Origin: Isoetes engelmannii
Taxonomy: Eukaryota > Streptophyta > Lycopodiopsida > Isoetales > Isoetaceae
Direction: 5' to 3'
Assembly (NCBI GenBank): GCA_011763485.2
Contig: JAANSK020274268.1
Span: forward strand, 1 to 21,032
DNA length: 21,032 nucleotides
Shown here: one piece after another, positions 1 through 10,367 of the stretch
How positions within the stretch are numbered: the stretch's first letter is position 1
Layout: each line of letters opens with the position of its first letter
The notes under the pieces: model-generated
What the model saw: only the letters and a program-made list of their open reading frames with translations
What the model was told of the DNA's origin: nothing
Database searches by the model: none
Program-made: the position numbers and the translations under genes

Positions 1-345
1 AATAGATGCTATAAGGAGGAACACTTTAAGACAGTACGAATGACAGAAATGAAAACTGGTTAAGTTAAAAGTGGCTCTGGTTATATTAGATCTGATTCTA
101 CCAAGTTGGCAAAGTCTCTTGGCTTGCCTCCTTTCATGAACACAAGGGACTACTACTTGTTGGATAAGATAACAAAAAGAATTGCAAAAAATAACATAGT
201 TGACGCACTAAAAAAGAATTGCAAAAAATAACATAGTTAACGCACTCGTGAATGAATCTTTAGACGGTTCTCCAATAGCAGTCAACTGGGCAAGCAATTC
301 CATGAAGCCTGTTCCTCAACAAAATGAGTGTTGGAATATAGTACA
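1..345 (+). pseudogene. Unidentified coding-like scrap
   Basis: One plus-strand frame from about base 4 reads as plausible protein, with one stop at 61-63. It includes GSGYIRSDSTKLAKSLGLPP and NTRDYYLLDKITKRI. A second stretch (VNESLDGSPIAVNWASNS) begins after a 37-bp tandem duplication. I do not recognise the family. Composition and the run of charged and hydrophobic residues look like old coding sequence rather than chance, but the evidence is modest. It is cut by the window's left edge and is not functional as it stands. Confidence 0.35.
174..246. repeat. 37-bp tandem duplication
   Basis: Copies at 174-210 and 211-246 (AAAAAGAATTGC...), differing at one internal base. The period is not a multiple of three, so it shifts the phase of the surrounding coding-like scrap. 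Confidence 0.95.
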
Positions 346-1840
346 AACAACATGAAAATAGATTGTTCATGCATATACCTTTATCATAGTCCGAAGTATG
401 AAGCGGCCGCAGGACATGGCATTCTTTGTCCTCAAGACCTAATTCCATCTACGATTGTGCAATATTTTTCCCTACTCCGACAGATTTAAACTCAATATGA
501 TCAAACGAATGGTCATATGGTTCTCATTATGATAGAATAAGGCCATTACAACCATTCATTGGCAACATATGACAAGTCAATCATTACAGTGAACTAAGTT
601 GTAATGCAAAAGGAAATGGTGATAGAATCAGGATAACTTTTGGGAAAAATTGAAAGAACCTACCTCTGATTCTGATATTTGCAATTAATGCTACTATTAT
701 TGATACTGTAAGAATTTTGTAACATATTGAAAGAATCTAAGAAGTACTGACCTGAAATATAATGTCCTGTTTTTGTTGATGAATTAGGGCAGCGCTGGAG
801 CAGGTCGGAAGAGCTGGAGCAGACTCGAAGATGTAGATGGAGTGCCGATTTGGACTGAGAACAGAGAACATGCGTGTCAGTTGCCGATTTGGCAAATGAA
901 AGAAAAAAAGGTCAACCATGTTGAAAATTGAAATTAGACCATTGATTTTTTTTGTCTATTTTCTTTTTAGGGGGTTTAAAAGCAACATGGTTGGAATTTG
1001 AGGGCTTTCATGCCTGTTTTTTGGATTTTTGCCCGTTAAAACAGGTAAAAATAAAAAAATGTAGGCAAATGAAGGGCAGCGCTTGGGCAATTGCCCGTCA
1101 TAGAGAAGGGCAACTACAAGATATGCACGTCATTTGAAAGGCTAGGATTAAAGATTTGCCTTTCATTTTTCTTGTTATATATTCCAAAAAAAAATTATAT
1201 AACATTTCATTATACATTTCTATACACATATACACCCCAATTTTTAAACAACTTAAATAAAATATACGATAATGAGATAACACCACCAACCATCCTATAT
1301 TATAATGTTTTAGTGTGCGTATGTCGTGAACGGAGACCTAAATTGGACGATTCTGATTCATTCAGGACACGTGGCATCATCTGCCCCTTCCTTCCAAACT
1401 TACTTTTCTTTAGGGTTCCCGATGCTTCGTCGCCGCAGTGCAGCCGGCGGCTGCTGCCCTTGCAATACGATCTGCAATTTGTTTGCTTACGAAGCTCCCC
1501 TTGAGTTAACATAATGGTCTTCAGTGTTAGAAACGGCATGCCTATTTTTCAGCATAAATATTGCCCAAACAGCAAAACACGATGCTGGATTTGGGCTTCT
1601 GAGACAGAGCAGATGGTTTCAAAGTTCCCTTGCCCTTTGAAGCTTCCCAGAGCAAATGGTTTCAAAATTCCTTTACCTGTTTTGAAGCAAATGTTATTAT
1701 GTAATCCGTCAATTTTGATCGATCTAGGGCTGCAGAACTTACGGCCCAATTTTGCCACATTCGTTTGTGCTTTAGGGTTGCAAATCCTCTGTTGAACAGT
1801 GCAGGTAATGGCGATGTCGTCTATTGGCGGCCGTGGTATG
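346..1840. other. Intergenic AT-rich DNA, no gene seen
   Basis: No recognisable coding similarity on either strand; the open stretches here are short and of biased composition. Small features only: a perfect 12-bp palindrome GGGCAATTGCCC at 1085-1096, and a diverged 43-bp tandem duplication at 1606-1688. Confidence 0.6.
1606..1688. repeat. Diverged 43-bp tandem duplication
   Basis: Copies begin at 1606 (AGAGCAGATGGTTTCAAAG) and 1649 (AGAGCAAATGGTTTCAAAA). Several substitutions and small indels make it older than most of the other duplications in this window. Confidence 0.8.
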
Positions 1841-2768
1841 TTCTTAGGGTAGAGATGCCATGGATGCTGAGCTAGAAGACCTCAAATTGTGTTATCAGGT
1901 GCATGATATTGGAGTTTCCTTCGAGCCAGATGGATGGGGAGCTGCTTTGGATGGATGGGGGTCTTTAAGCTGAGAAGTAGCGAGATGCACTGAAGTGCAT
2001 GCAACGATATGCATTATATCAGGGGATGAAAATCTATGGAATGCTATTTGCTAGCCCTTCCAACAACTAGGAAACTGTAGCTCATATTGGATTGCTCATT
2101 TCTTCTGCCCAACAACATGTGCTCCTTGAAGGGATTTCATGCAAAGATTTCTGTAACATTGCTGATCAAGTAAAGGTTTATGTTTTGCTCAATCGGGTGT
2201 TAAACCGTTTCTACATCTTTAGAATAAAATGGAGGAGTTTGTGTCTATAACTATCAGATCCTTTTTTGTCAGATCATTTCAATAGCGCTTTGGGTTGTTC
2301 CAGATGAATCCACAATCAGGTATAGGTTTCAGGACTTGCAGGTCTCTAAGAGGCTTTTATTTGCCAGGCAAGATGGTTGTATGAGGCAATTGCGGTTGGA
2401 GAGTTATGCAGCACCACGCTACTTTTATTTCTAGATGCTCTACTTATGGTATGCTTGGATTGCAGTTATTGCACCACATGTGAACAAGAGCATCAATCGC
2501 TTCCAACATTCTTGTTGAACATATTTTTATTAGTATTTGCATGCATGTCACCACCAAACCACCCAATAAAATGCACTTCGACCTTAAAAAATGTTTTTTG
2601 CCTCTTCTACGATTTTTTCTTGCCGTTGCCAAATTGTCGCCAAAACCTGAGGAGTCTGAAGCTGATTTTGCGGAGAAGGAAGGAAGAGATTGTGTTTATA
2701 GAGTAAGCATCCAAAATCATGAAGAATTATGGAGAATTATTGTGTGCATCCAAAATATACATTGGATG
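1841..2768 (+). other. Region upstream of the hAT remnant, nothing firmly assignable
   Basis: Contains short open pieces, for example ATGGATGCTGAGCTAGAAG from 1859 ending near a GTGCAT that could be a donor, and a charged stretch around 2640-2700 (PEESEADFAEKEGRD). They could be leading parts of the hAT-type remnant that follows, but I see no motif that proves it. Confidence 0.3.
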
Positions 2769-3207
2769 GCGCAATGTACTATTCCATTGCATAGATTTTA
2801 TGACGTTTGTGTTCATATGAGGCGTACCCATTACCCAGATATTCCTAATACTAATGAATATGGTGCCTACATGAATCACAAGGCTGCAATGTCTCCAGGT
2901 GTAGTTTATATGCTGAGGTGAGCTCTTCTCCTTATTTTCTATTCTTATAGATGAGTCTACGGACTGCAGACTTGAGAAGCACCTTATTGTGTATATGCAA
3001 TACCTGACGGAAAATTGCAAAGGTGAGCCCAAGTGTTCCTTTGTGAGGCTTTTGCCACTTGAGGATGGTACCGCTGAAGCAGCCTATGATGCTTTGCAAT
3101 CCTTGTTGATCTCTATGGGCTTAGAAACACTTGATGCCACCATGTGTGTGTCATTGTGGGATGAACCATTTCAAAAAGTAAGCTGGCAAGCATGCTACAA
3201 GGAGTAG
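2769..3207 (+). mobile_element. hAT-type transposase remnant
   Basis: Two plus-strand blocks match the transposase-derived family seen in ZNF862- and KIAA1586-like proteins and plant hAT elements. Block 1 (2769-2918) has IPLHRFYDVCVHMRRTHYP and NTNEYGAYMNHKAAMS, which in this family precedes the catalytic core. Block 2 (2947-3207) has IDESTD followed by LIVYMQYLTENC and LEDGTAEAAYDALQSLL. DESTD normally starts the RNase H-like fold. Soon after that the reading departs from the family and stops at 3205-3207, so most of the catalytic domain, including the later acidic residues and the dimerisation region, is absent. Between the blocks lie 33 bases that look like a donor fused to a polypyrimidine acceptor. 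No terminal inverted repeats or target duplication were found. Dead and truncated. Confidence 0.65.
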
Positions 3208-3579
3208 AATGAAGCGAAGTAAAGGAGAGGAATGCCACTTGAATAAAGTGATGATGGATTTGTTTCGCTGGTATTTATGTATGAACATTATGTATTTCAT
3301 GAACTTATAATAAAAACATGCCTCGTTCTATGTTTTTGAGGAAAAAAATTGGCTCCTGTCATCTTAAATTTTCGTACTGCATTTGAAAGGCTTGAATTTG
3401 AGAACTTCCTGTCATGCGAAAGTCGTATATCCATTTTGCCCGTCCCTTGAAAATTAGGGGTGGGCCGTCAAATTTCAACCCTGCCCCCTGGCACGAGAAC
3501 GCCGTTCGGAATGTTCAAAGTGGGGTTCCAAGTAATGTAAGGACAGTTGGGTCGTCCCATTCAATTTGCGTGCAACGAG

Positions 3580-3697
3580 TGTCGCTCTTTCAAACAGAGA
3601 CAGTCGTGTAAAAATTTTAATCATCGTTTCTGATGCATGTCGCTGTTTCAAACAGAGACAGTCGTGTAAAAATTTTAATGACCGTTTCTTTGTCGCT
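3580..3697. repeat. 58-bp tandem repeat, two copies plus start of a third
   Basis: Copies begin at 3580 and 3638 (TGTCGCTSTTTCAAACAGAG..., S = C or G); a third starts at 3691 with TGTCGCT and ends there. Copies differ by a few bases and by the length of their last bases. Confidence 0.92.
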
Positions 3698-4150
3698 TTT
3701 ACTGGCCCTCCCTTTAAGAGATGGATCGATAGGTGGATTTTTCATTTGGACAGTCGAGATCGGTTTGGAGGGCTGCCTGGACTATGGAGATCATTTGTGG
3801 AGTTGCATTAGTCAAAATTAGAGGTTGGGTTTAATTGTTGTTGATTAGCGTTAGGGGTCGTTAGGATTCAATCTGGCCGTTCATCACAGATGATCTTCTC
3901 TTCTCAGCTATGTCGTATGTTCTCTTCTTTTTTCGGCTATGGCAATGGAGCCATTTCGTCGCACTGCATGAATCCTGCTTGTTTGAGTACAAAGGGGATG
4001 GCCAACTGTGTATATCTTTCTGCTTTATTCATTTAGATTTTGAGCATATATGTGAAGGATAACGAATCAAAGCTATAGCGCAACAAAGCAGCAAATGTTG
4101 GATGGAGCATGACTCTGTTTGATGGTGGTAAATCACAGTTCTTGTTTAGA

Positions 4151-4206
4151 ATTGTGGCGAAACACAACTCTGTTTTTTATTGTGGCGAAGCATAGCTCTA
4201 TTTAAA
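4151..4206. repeat. Diverged 28-bp tandem duplication
   Basis: Copies begin at 4151 (ATTGTGGCGAAACACAACTC) and 4179 (ATTGTGGCGAAGCATAGCTC), with several substitutions. Confidence 0.8.
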
Positions 4207-5828
4207 TTCTGTTTGGATTTTGCCGGGTAGAGCGCAGCTTTATTTCTGAGATCAACTCTAGTAATATCTTTCTTGAAATTTGTGGCAGGCTTACAGTCTG
4301 CATTTGCTCTCGCCTAGTTGTCTCTGAGACATGATTTTGCATAGTTTTGAACTCATCTGATCGCGCCTTCTTATTTATTCAATTTTCCATTTCTAACAGA
4401 TTTAAGAGCAACCTACAGTGCGCAAGCACTTTTTATTTTTATTTTTTTAACTACGAGTTGGAGGGATGTCCATACCCACCACCCATAATAGACTCCTCCA
4501 CTCGCCCACAAAGATCCCTTCGTGCACACGATCCCTGCAACATGCATGGGGTCCTAGAAGAACCTAGTCTGCCACAGCGGGAAGACGGTGTACTACCCAC
4601 GAGACGAAAATGACTTGCTACTTCAAATGACCGCCTGAGGGCCGCTTGGGTGTCCCCAGTCGCCAGATGCTCGCATGTCCTGCCTGACCCAGAAAAAGTA
4701 CACCACTATGAAAGGCGCAAATCTAGATTCTAGCCCTTTACTAGATACCTGAGGAGCAAGAAGTGAAAACACCTGTCCATCACAGCTCAAGGCTGCTTCT
4801 AAGGGAGACAGGATTCATGTAAAAACAGAAAGGCAGAAAGAAAAAGGAAAGTTGGCTTCCACCTTTAAAAGGAATATCCCTGTGGAAGATAGGATGATGG
4901 TTGGGTTCCATCCTTGCAAACCTCAAATGTTTTTGCAGAGCTACATGTTTAGAAGAATAGGAATTCTAACTGGAAATGGAAGGAAGAATCACACAGAAAA
5001 AAACATGAGAATGAACAAAGATAGACAAGAAGCCACATACCTCAGAGTTATTTCTTCAAATAATCTGAAGCGAAGATGACTCCATGCAAGCAAATGCTTG
5101 GAAGAAGTCGACCTGGAGGACGAGTTGAACAGAGCCGGAGTCAGAGGGAGAGTATACGATTTCCTCTCCTTTTTTTTTCTCTGTTTTCATTTTTTCCCTC
5201 CCTCTTTAACCTCTCTTTGTTTTTCCTTAAGTCTTTAATATCTAAAACAACCCTTTAACTATTATGTTCGTTGGTCTGTGCAACCGAACCATTGCATGAT
5301 GTTTGCTAGTTTTGATCTTAAGATTTTGGAGCAATATCTCACAGGTCGTTTTCTCAAAAGATAGGGGACGCAACAAGTTAAACCTGGTCCCTACCATGCA
5401 CATATAAACCCTACTTTGGCATCAGGACCACAAGCTTATTTGCTTGCTTCTTTGTTCATGAAGCGAGATTATGTGCATATTGCCAGTTACATGTTATTGA
5501 AGGCCAGGGGTGGGTCCTTTGTGCCCCTGTTGTGGTCAGGAATTGCTATTTGAGATGTTCTAGATGAGCGTCTTCAATTGTTGATCTCTCAGTAGCCCTA
5601 GTCTACTTGTGTTTTCCTGATTGTCTAGTATCTGCAGAGGTTTTCCCTTGAAAGCCTTTCGATGCATGAGTTTTTTAATCCTATTATAGGGGTGGGGCTG
5701 CCATCATACGGGACCAGTAGCCTCAAGATCCATGGCTGGGGTATACATAGCTGCATAACGGTAATACAGAACTGAAGACATGTAAATATGTAAAAATATA
5801 TAAGCATAAAAACTAGATGACTGTTGTA

Positions 5829-5988
5829 CCGGGACTTTGGTCCCTTGTGTTGCTTCAGGACTTCGGTCCCCGTTCAGTTTCAGGACTTCGGTCCCTTTCT
5901 GTACTGTTCCGTCGCATGTCCAATTGGATGCTGCCTTGTGGCGCGGCGTTAAAATATTTATCTTTATCTTTATCTTTATCTTTATCTT
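5829..5988 (+). mobile_element. 3' end of a non-LTR element (SINE or LINE) with hairpins and (TTTATC)5 tail
   Basis: The segment ends with five perfect TTTATC units at 5957-5986, the kind of simple tail left by target-primed reverse transcription. Upstream lie three short inverted repeats: GGGAC-TTTG-GTCCC at 5831-5844, GGAC-TTCG-GTCC at 5858-5869, and the same again at 5883-5894. The last two are a 25-bp tandem unit (TTCAGGACTTCGGTCCC). Between hairpins and tail is CTTGTGGCGCGGCGTTAAAA. Where the element begins on the 5' side is unclear, and no target duplication was found. No coding sequence is attached, so it could be a SINE or a 5'-truncated LINE. Confidence 0.6.
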
Positions 5989-6647
5989 AAAGGGAGAATA
6001 TTCGCTAAAATGACATATTTATATTTTTTATTTATATTTTTTTCTACGAACGCCAGGTAATGTCCCTTTTTATTATATTTTTTAAATTTTGCCTGCATTT
6101 TTACGGAGGAGGCTTTCGCCTCGATGGCAATCGCCCTACTTACGATGGTAAGATCGTAGGTAATGGCCTAGAGTTCTTCAACAGTTGTACAGACTTTTGT
6201 TTGAATCGCCTCTTGTTTTTTGTTGAAAACTATCCATTCTATCTTGGTTGACAATGGGTATTTGGAGCATTTAGGTTTCCATCAAAGCCGCTATGTGATT
6301 CTTTTTTGGCTTCTCAACTCTGGATGACTACTCTTGTAGCATGACGTCACATACCGTAAAAGAGGGACGCATGTCATTCCCACTTTTTCCAGAAACTTGT
6401 TTAAATTAACCCTAAAGGACGTGCGAATGTAGTTAGTGACCATGTTTCTAATCTAACGGGTATTTAGTTCATTCGCGCAAAAAATGGTTAAATTATCGCA
6501 ACGCTGTTGTTATCACGATTCGCGATCTGAGAAATCGAAAAATGACATATAGGTAAGAAAAAACAATGTATTTTGTTAATGCATAGTGACAATATAAAGG
6601 AATTTATATTCGTAAAAATACGTGTTTACAATGAATGTTACAATGGC
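5989..6647. other. AT-rich intergenic DNA, no gene seen
   Basis: No coding similarity. A small hairpin GAGGC-TTTC-GCCTC lies near 6106-6120, and a TGACGTCA site sits near 6341. Neither has supporting context. Confidence 0.5.
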
Positions 6648-7056
6648 CTAAGAGACCATGGCGGTCGTGTCGTAACTACTATGACGCCCTCTTCGCACAC
6701 TGACTACCTTTATTGGCACAACGTCTAGCGCATTCTCTTTCCAGAAATAAGCCCTCGGAGAAACATAAGTCTCTCGAGGAGGTGCCTCATGAGCAATGGG
6801 CCGATTAGTCCAACCCAGTTCAGGGCCTTCCTGTCGTATCCATTCATCGATGGCTGGGTCAAATACACTTCTCCCCCAACCTCTATATATGTCATGCATG
6901 GCTTTTTGCATCCTTTCTGGTTCGTGTAATCGGAAAATCTTCTTCCTTTCATCGATATTCTTTGCATTCCTGTAATATCTGTGTAGGCTTTTCAGCCTTC
7001 TGAAAGCCCTGGCAAGAGTGCATCTTGAGTGCGAAAGGCCCCTTGTATGTTTTCAC
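6648..7056 (-). CDS. Unidentified exon-like ORF, partial
   Basis: From a good acceptor-like TCCTTTAG just above 7056, one minus-strand frame stays open for about 135 codons to a stop at 6648. It includes RAFRRLKSLHRYYRNAKN, DERKKIFRLHEPERMQKAMH, DIYRGWGRSVFDPAIDEWIR and a basic end (SVRRGRHSSYDTTAMVS). The mix of charged and aromatic residues looks like real coding sequence. I recognise no domain. It could be the last exon of the FCP1-like pseudogene just above it on the same strand, or a fragment of an unrelated gene or transposon. No start codon context was identified, so it is reported as partial. Confidence 0.4.
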
Positions 7057-7296
7057 CTAAAGGAGAGCAGAATCACAATCAACAAACAAATTGCAATTAG
7101 ACAGCACTAATGAACAATAGTTGCAAAAACCAGAAGATAATTTCATTGATTTGAAAGATACACATTTTTTGGAATCATCATACACATTTTTGAAAGATCG
7201 GGAGAGGCTGACTTTCTTAACCCGCGAGTCGAGAAAGCACAGGCGAACTCAAAAAATCATTTTTATACATACAAGAAATTAAACATTATTATCAGT

Positions 7297-8889
7297 TTAT
7301 CTGTCAGCACCATAGTATTTGTTGTCCATAGCTTTCACAAGCGTGCTGTTATATTCATCGATCTCTCAAAGCTCTGGATATTTTCGCAAGACATCTGCCA
7401 CAAGCATAAAAAATCGGCATTCGGCCAATGCAGGCACCAGTTTATTCGCGAACCAGTTATCTGTTTCGAACTCTTCTAGTGAATACGACCTTGCAACAAC
7501 TAGGATATTAGAGTTGTGGTAACACTTCTATGGGCTATCGTTTATGATGGGGTGTTGTGCTTGTTGAATTCTGGGATGATTCATAGACGCTTGCCAGCTT
7601 TTTAACCGTGATCATCCTTCCCTTTGTGACATCCGGACTCAAGTCTTGAAGGTCTTCGACCTTTTCATTATCCCACACGAACTTGAAGTTTAGCACTGAC
7701 AGCCCAATTATGTCGAGAACGTTTACAATGTTTCCCTTGGTCATCGAACTCCATATGCCCACCTTGTATCCCCGGACCCAGCACCATTCAATAATTTCTT
7801 TGGCCTTGGACCGAATTTACACGACCTTTTGTGCAATTTTTTCCAGTATCTGACTGGTCTTGAGCTCAGGAACATCGTTGTCTTGTCTTGGTACAGTACT
7901 GCGAGGACCCCATTGGCATTGAATATTACTAGTTTCGTCGGGGAGTCAGGATTCCAGTTCGTCCCTGGCTCCGACCAGTAATCCACATCCGGGTCTAAGG
8001 TTGGGATTTTGATTCTTTTCAATTGCTGTTGTGAGTCAATGTCCAGCAGTGAAACTAGAGTCTTTTCAGACTCTAACTTGTGCTGCTTTTCGAAATTTCC
8101 CAGCAGACTGTCTGGAGCTCATTCAGATTGTGCTTCTTCCTCTTCTCCAGCTTTCTCCTTGAGAGGTGGCGAGAACGATCCTCCTTCAGAAGTCTCTGAG
8201 ATTGAGGCTGCTGAAGATGAGAGTGGCAGCGCATTTAACCGGTCAAGCGCCCTGAAAAAATATAGCAATATTAGTAAAGTTCTCGAGGATCTCAACTCGT
8301 GAGTCGATATATAGCTAGGTTCTTGACTCGCGTGTCGGGAACTAGTGCAACTCATCTTTTGACAATGTAAGATTACTCGCCTGTCCCTTAGTATGGTGTC
8401 CGCCGCATCGTCATCCATTTCTTTTAGTATTATATCTTCCGAATCATGGCTTTTCTGCGGGTCATCAGACTTCTCATTGTCAGCAGTCTCTCGAGCATTC
8501 TTTTTACTGTCAAAAGGGTTGCGTAGTGCGGCCAAGTATGTCTTCAAGGGCTCAACATGGTCTTTGTCACCAACAATAGAAATTGGTTACATGCCATTCA
8601 ACATCGCGCCCTGAGAAAAAAGGTCGTTCATGTACTATTCGCACAATATCTAGTCTTCTTCAACCAAGCTTGTGATGAAGTACTTGATACATCTTGGTCG
8701 GATTGGAATCTTGTGTATTGGACTTGTAGTGTCATCGGTGCTGATCTTGTCCCACAATAGCATATCCTCCATAAACTTCCCTCCCTTCCAAGCATCCAGA
8801 TTTTCGATAGAGACCATGAACTTATCCACGTAGTTAAGTTCATTGTTCTGCCACTTGTCGAAGTCAATACTCGAATGCCAAGAAACCAA
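7297..8889 (-). pseudogene. Decayed FCP1/NLI-type HAD phosphatase-like gene
   Basis: The core of the HAD fold is visible on the minus strand. KLVIFNANGVLAVLY lies near 7900-7935, in the place of the family's D-x-D/N nucleophile motif. KVGIWSSMTKGNIVNVLDII follows, then FKFVWDNEK, KGRMITVKKLASVYE, a block ending INDSP near 7535, and ARSYSLEEFETDNWFANKL to a stop at 7297. The first catalytic Asp is Asn (codon 7918-7920), and the usual DDSP reads NDSP. Upstream, in the same frame, are an acidic linker (SSAASISETSEGGS) and a charged leader from 8889. A strong acceptor (TTTTTTCAG before GGCGCTT) near 8253 shows it had introns, so it is not a processed copy. At least two frameshifts (near 7860 and 7575) and several stops break it. 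Confidence 0.6.
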
Positions 8890-9289
8890 AACTAAAATAT
8901 TGTTGGCAGGATTAAGATGTCCTCTTCATGCTGAAGAGGTTTTTAGATGTCCTTTTCATGCTGATTCGAAAACTTAAATAAAGGATGGATCTGGAAATCA
9001 ATGCAAACTGAACAAGATTCTTTGGAGCTGCTAATATCAACAAACATGGAGATGGATGCAATAGTGGCTGCTGTTGTGATCAGAACTTCAACATACGAAG
9101 AGAGGCCACCTATCAAGCTAAGGACACAAAAGGGCGGTTCAACATGGCCAAAGCAAAATCCTGCATGTGCATCTATTGCACTTTTTATGAAGTAGTGAAG
9201 GGCAAAGCCAAAAAAGGCTATATTGCTAACCGCAGACTGGCATTGCAAAAGAGTGACAGTTTTCTACACTCAATTGCCACAAACTCTTA
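8890..9289. other. Spacer with short repeat and hairpin, no gene seen
   Basis: A 20-bp near-repeat (AGATGTCCTCTTCATGCTGA at 8915, with T for C at 8945) lies at a 30-bp spacing. The first copy overlaps a hairpin CCTCTTC-ATGCT-GAAGAGG at 8921-8939. No coding family recognised. Confidence 0.5.
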
Positions 9290-9953
9290 GCGTGTTTCCA
9301 TGCTTTGAGTAAACCTATGCCCCCTTCTACGGCCTTAAGTCATAAAATAAACACCATGGGATTTCTGCACACATAAAGCCTTAGCACAAAGGATGCAACG
9401 AATCAATGACTGACATACTAATCGAAGACCAGGAGAGTTGATTTTTCAATGCAGCAATTGCCAGATAAACTTACACACCAAGACCTTGTTGTGAAGAGAA
9501 AAATCCATTACTCCAAATCCACCATTGAACTTGGAGAGACTAATTCAAGCAATCTTGTAACCCGCTCCTTCTTCATCCCCCCCCCCCCCCCCAAGAGCTG
9601 ATCCTCCACAGCTGAAAGAAACAACTGAGATAATGCTTCCGCCACAATGATAAACAAGAAAGGCGCCAACGGACAACCCTGCCTGATACCCCTTCCTATT
9701 GGAAAAATAGGCGTCATCTCTCCCAGAAAAAATACTGTAGAATGGATGGATATCAAAAGCATCCTTATTACCGAAGCAAAACTGCAACAGCCAATGGTGG
9801 AGTAACTCCTGGGCATTGCCAGTTTTGCCGCTACAAATTTTTGTTTTACTGATAGAAAGAAAATTTTGTCGGAACTGATCCTATAAGAAGGCGGTACATC
9901 CAAAGATCAATTGAAAACTAGCTGGTACAGTTGAGTTTTGATAGGAAAAGTGC

Positions 9954-10367
9954 CTGTACATGCAAAAATATGTAGGAAAAATATTTATTCATAAGTTATA
10001 TATGTACACTTATGCAACCTATACTCCTAGAGGCTTTAGCAGAATGAACATCATCAAAACAACTCGTAGAAATAAATTGAAAATTGATCAAATTGATGCC
10101 CTCATAGGGATTTTGTTGGTGGGTTCTAATGTGGAAAACTATGACTTTGATAGAAGCTACAAGATCTAGAAAGATAGTGCTAATTACAGGCACATTTTTA
10201 CTACATCTAGTACAAAATGCCAACGACGACATGAAGAAGACAATAAGGAGGATTTTGAAGATGAGAACAGATGGGAAAAATCAAAATATTAAATTGTCTA
10301 TATTATGTTTTGTTTTATGTAGGAAAATGTATGATACATTAAAATTTTCCTAGTAAATTGCATGTAC
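9954..10367. mobile_element. AT-rich insert with imperfect terminal inverted repeats inside the LINE
   Basis: This 414-bp segment begins TGTACATGCAA and ends with its reverse complement TTGCATGTACA at 10357-10367. Beyond these 11 bases both ends continue with related AGGAAAA-containing sequence, giving a loose inverted repeat of some 35 bp. It lies between two reverse-transcriptase motifs that should be close together. That is what a small non-autonomous DNA transposon would look like. No clear target duplication and no transposase; the larger interruption runs from about 9900 to 10740. Confidence 0.4.

Larger units (their letters stand above)
3208..5828. other. Intergenic DNA, no gene seen
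   Basis: No coding similarity recognised on either strand. A possible polyadenylation signal (AATAAAAAC) lies near 3309, downstream of the hAT remnant. Tandem duplications lie at 3580-3697 and 4151-4206, and a pyrimidine-rich tract at 5160-5235. Confidence 0.55.

Noticed and set aside
1085-1096. 12-bp palindrome GGGCAATTGCCC as a regulatory site
   Set aside because: A single short palindrome in non-coding DNA with no gene nearby; expected by chance at this window length or nearly so.
1091-1504. 137-codon plus-strand open frame
   Set aside because: Composition follows AT-rich DNA at first and GC-rich DNA later, with no recognisable motif; judged to be chance.
6338-6350. TGACGTCA as a bZIP-binding promoter site
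   Set aside because: No gene start lies nearby to give it a function.
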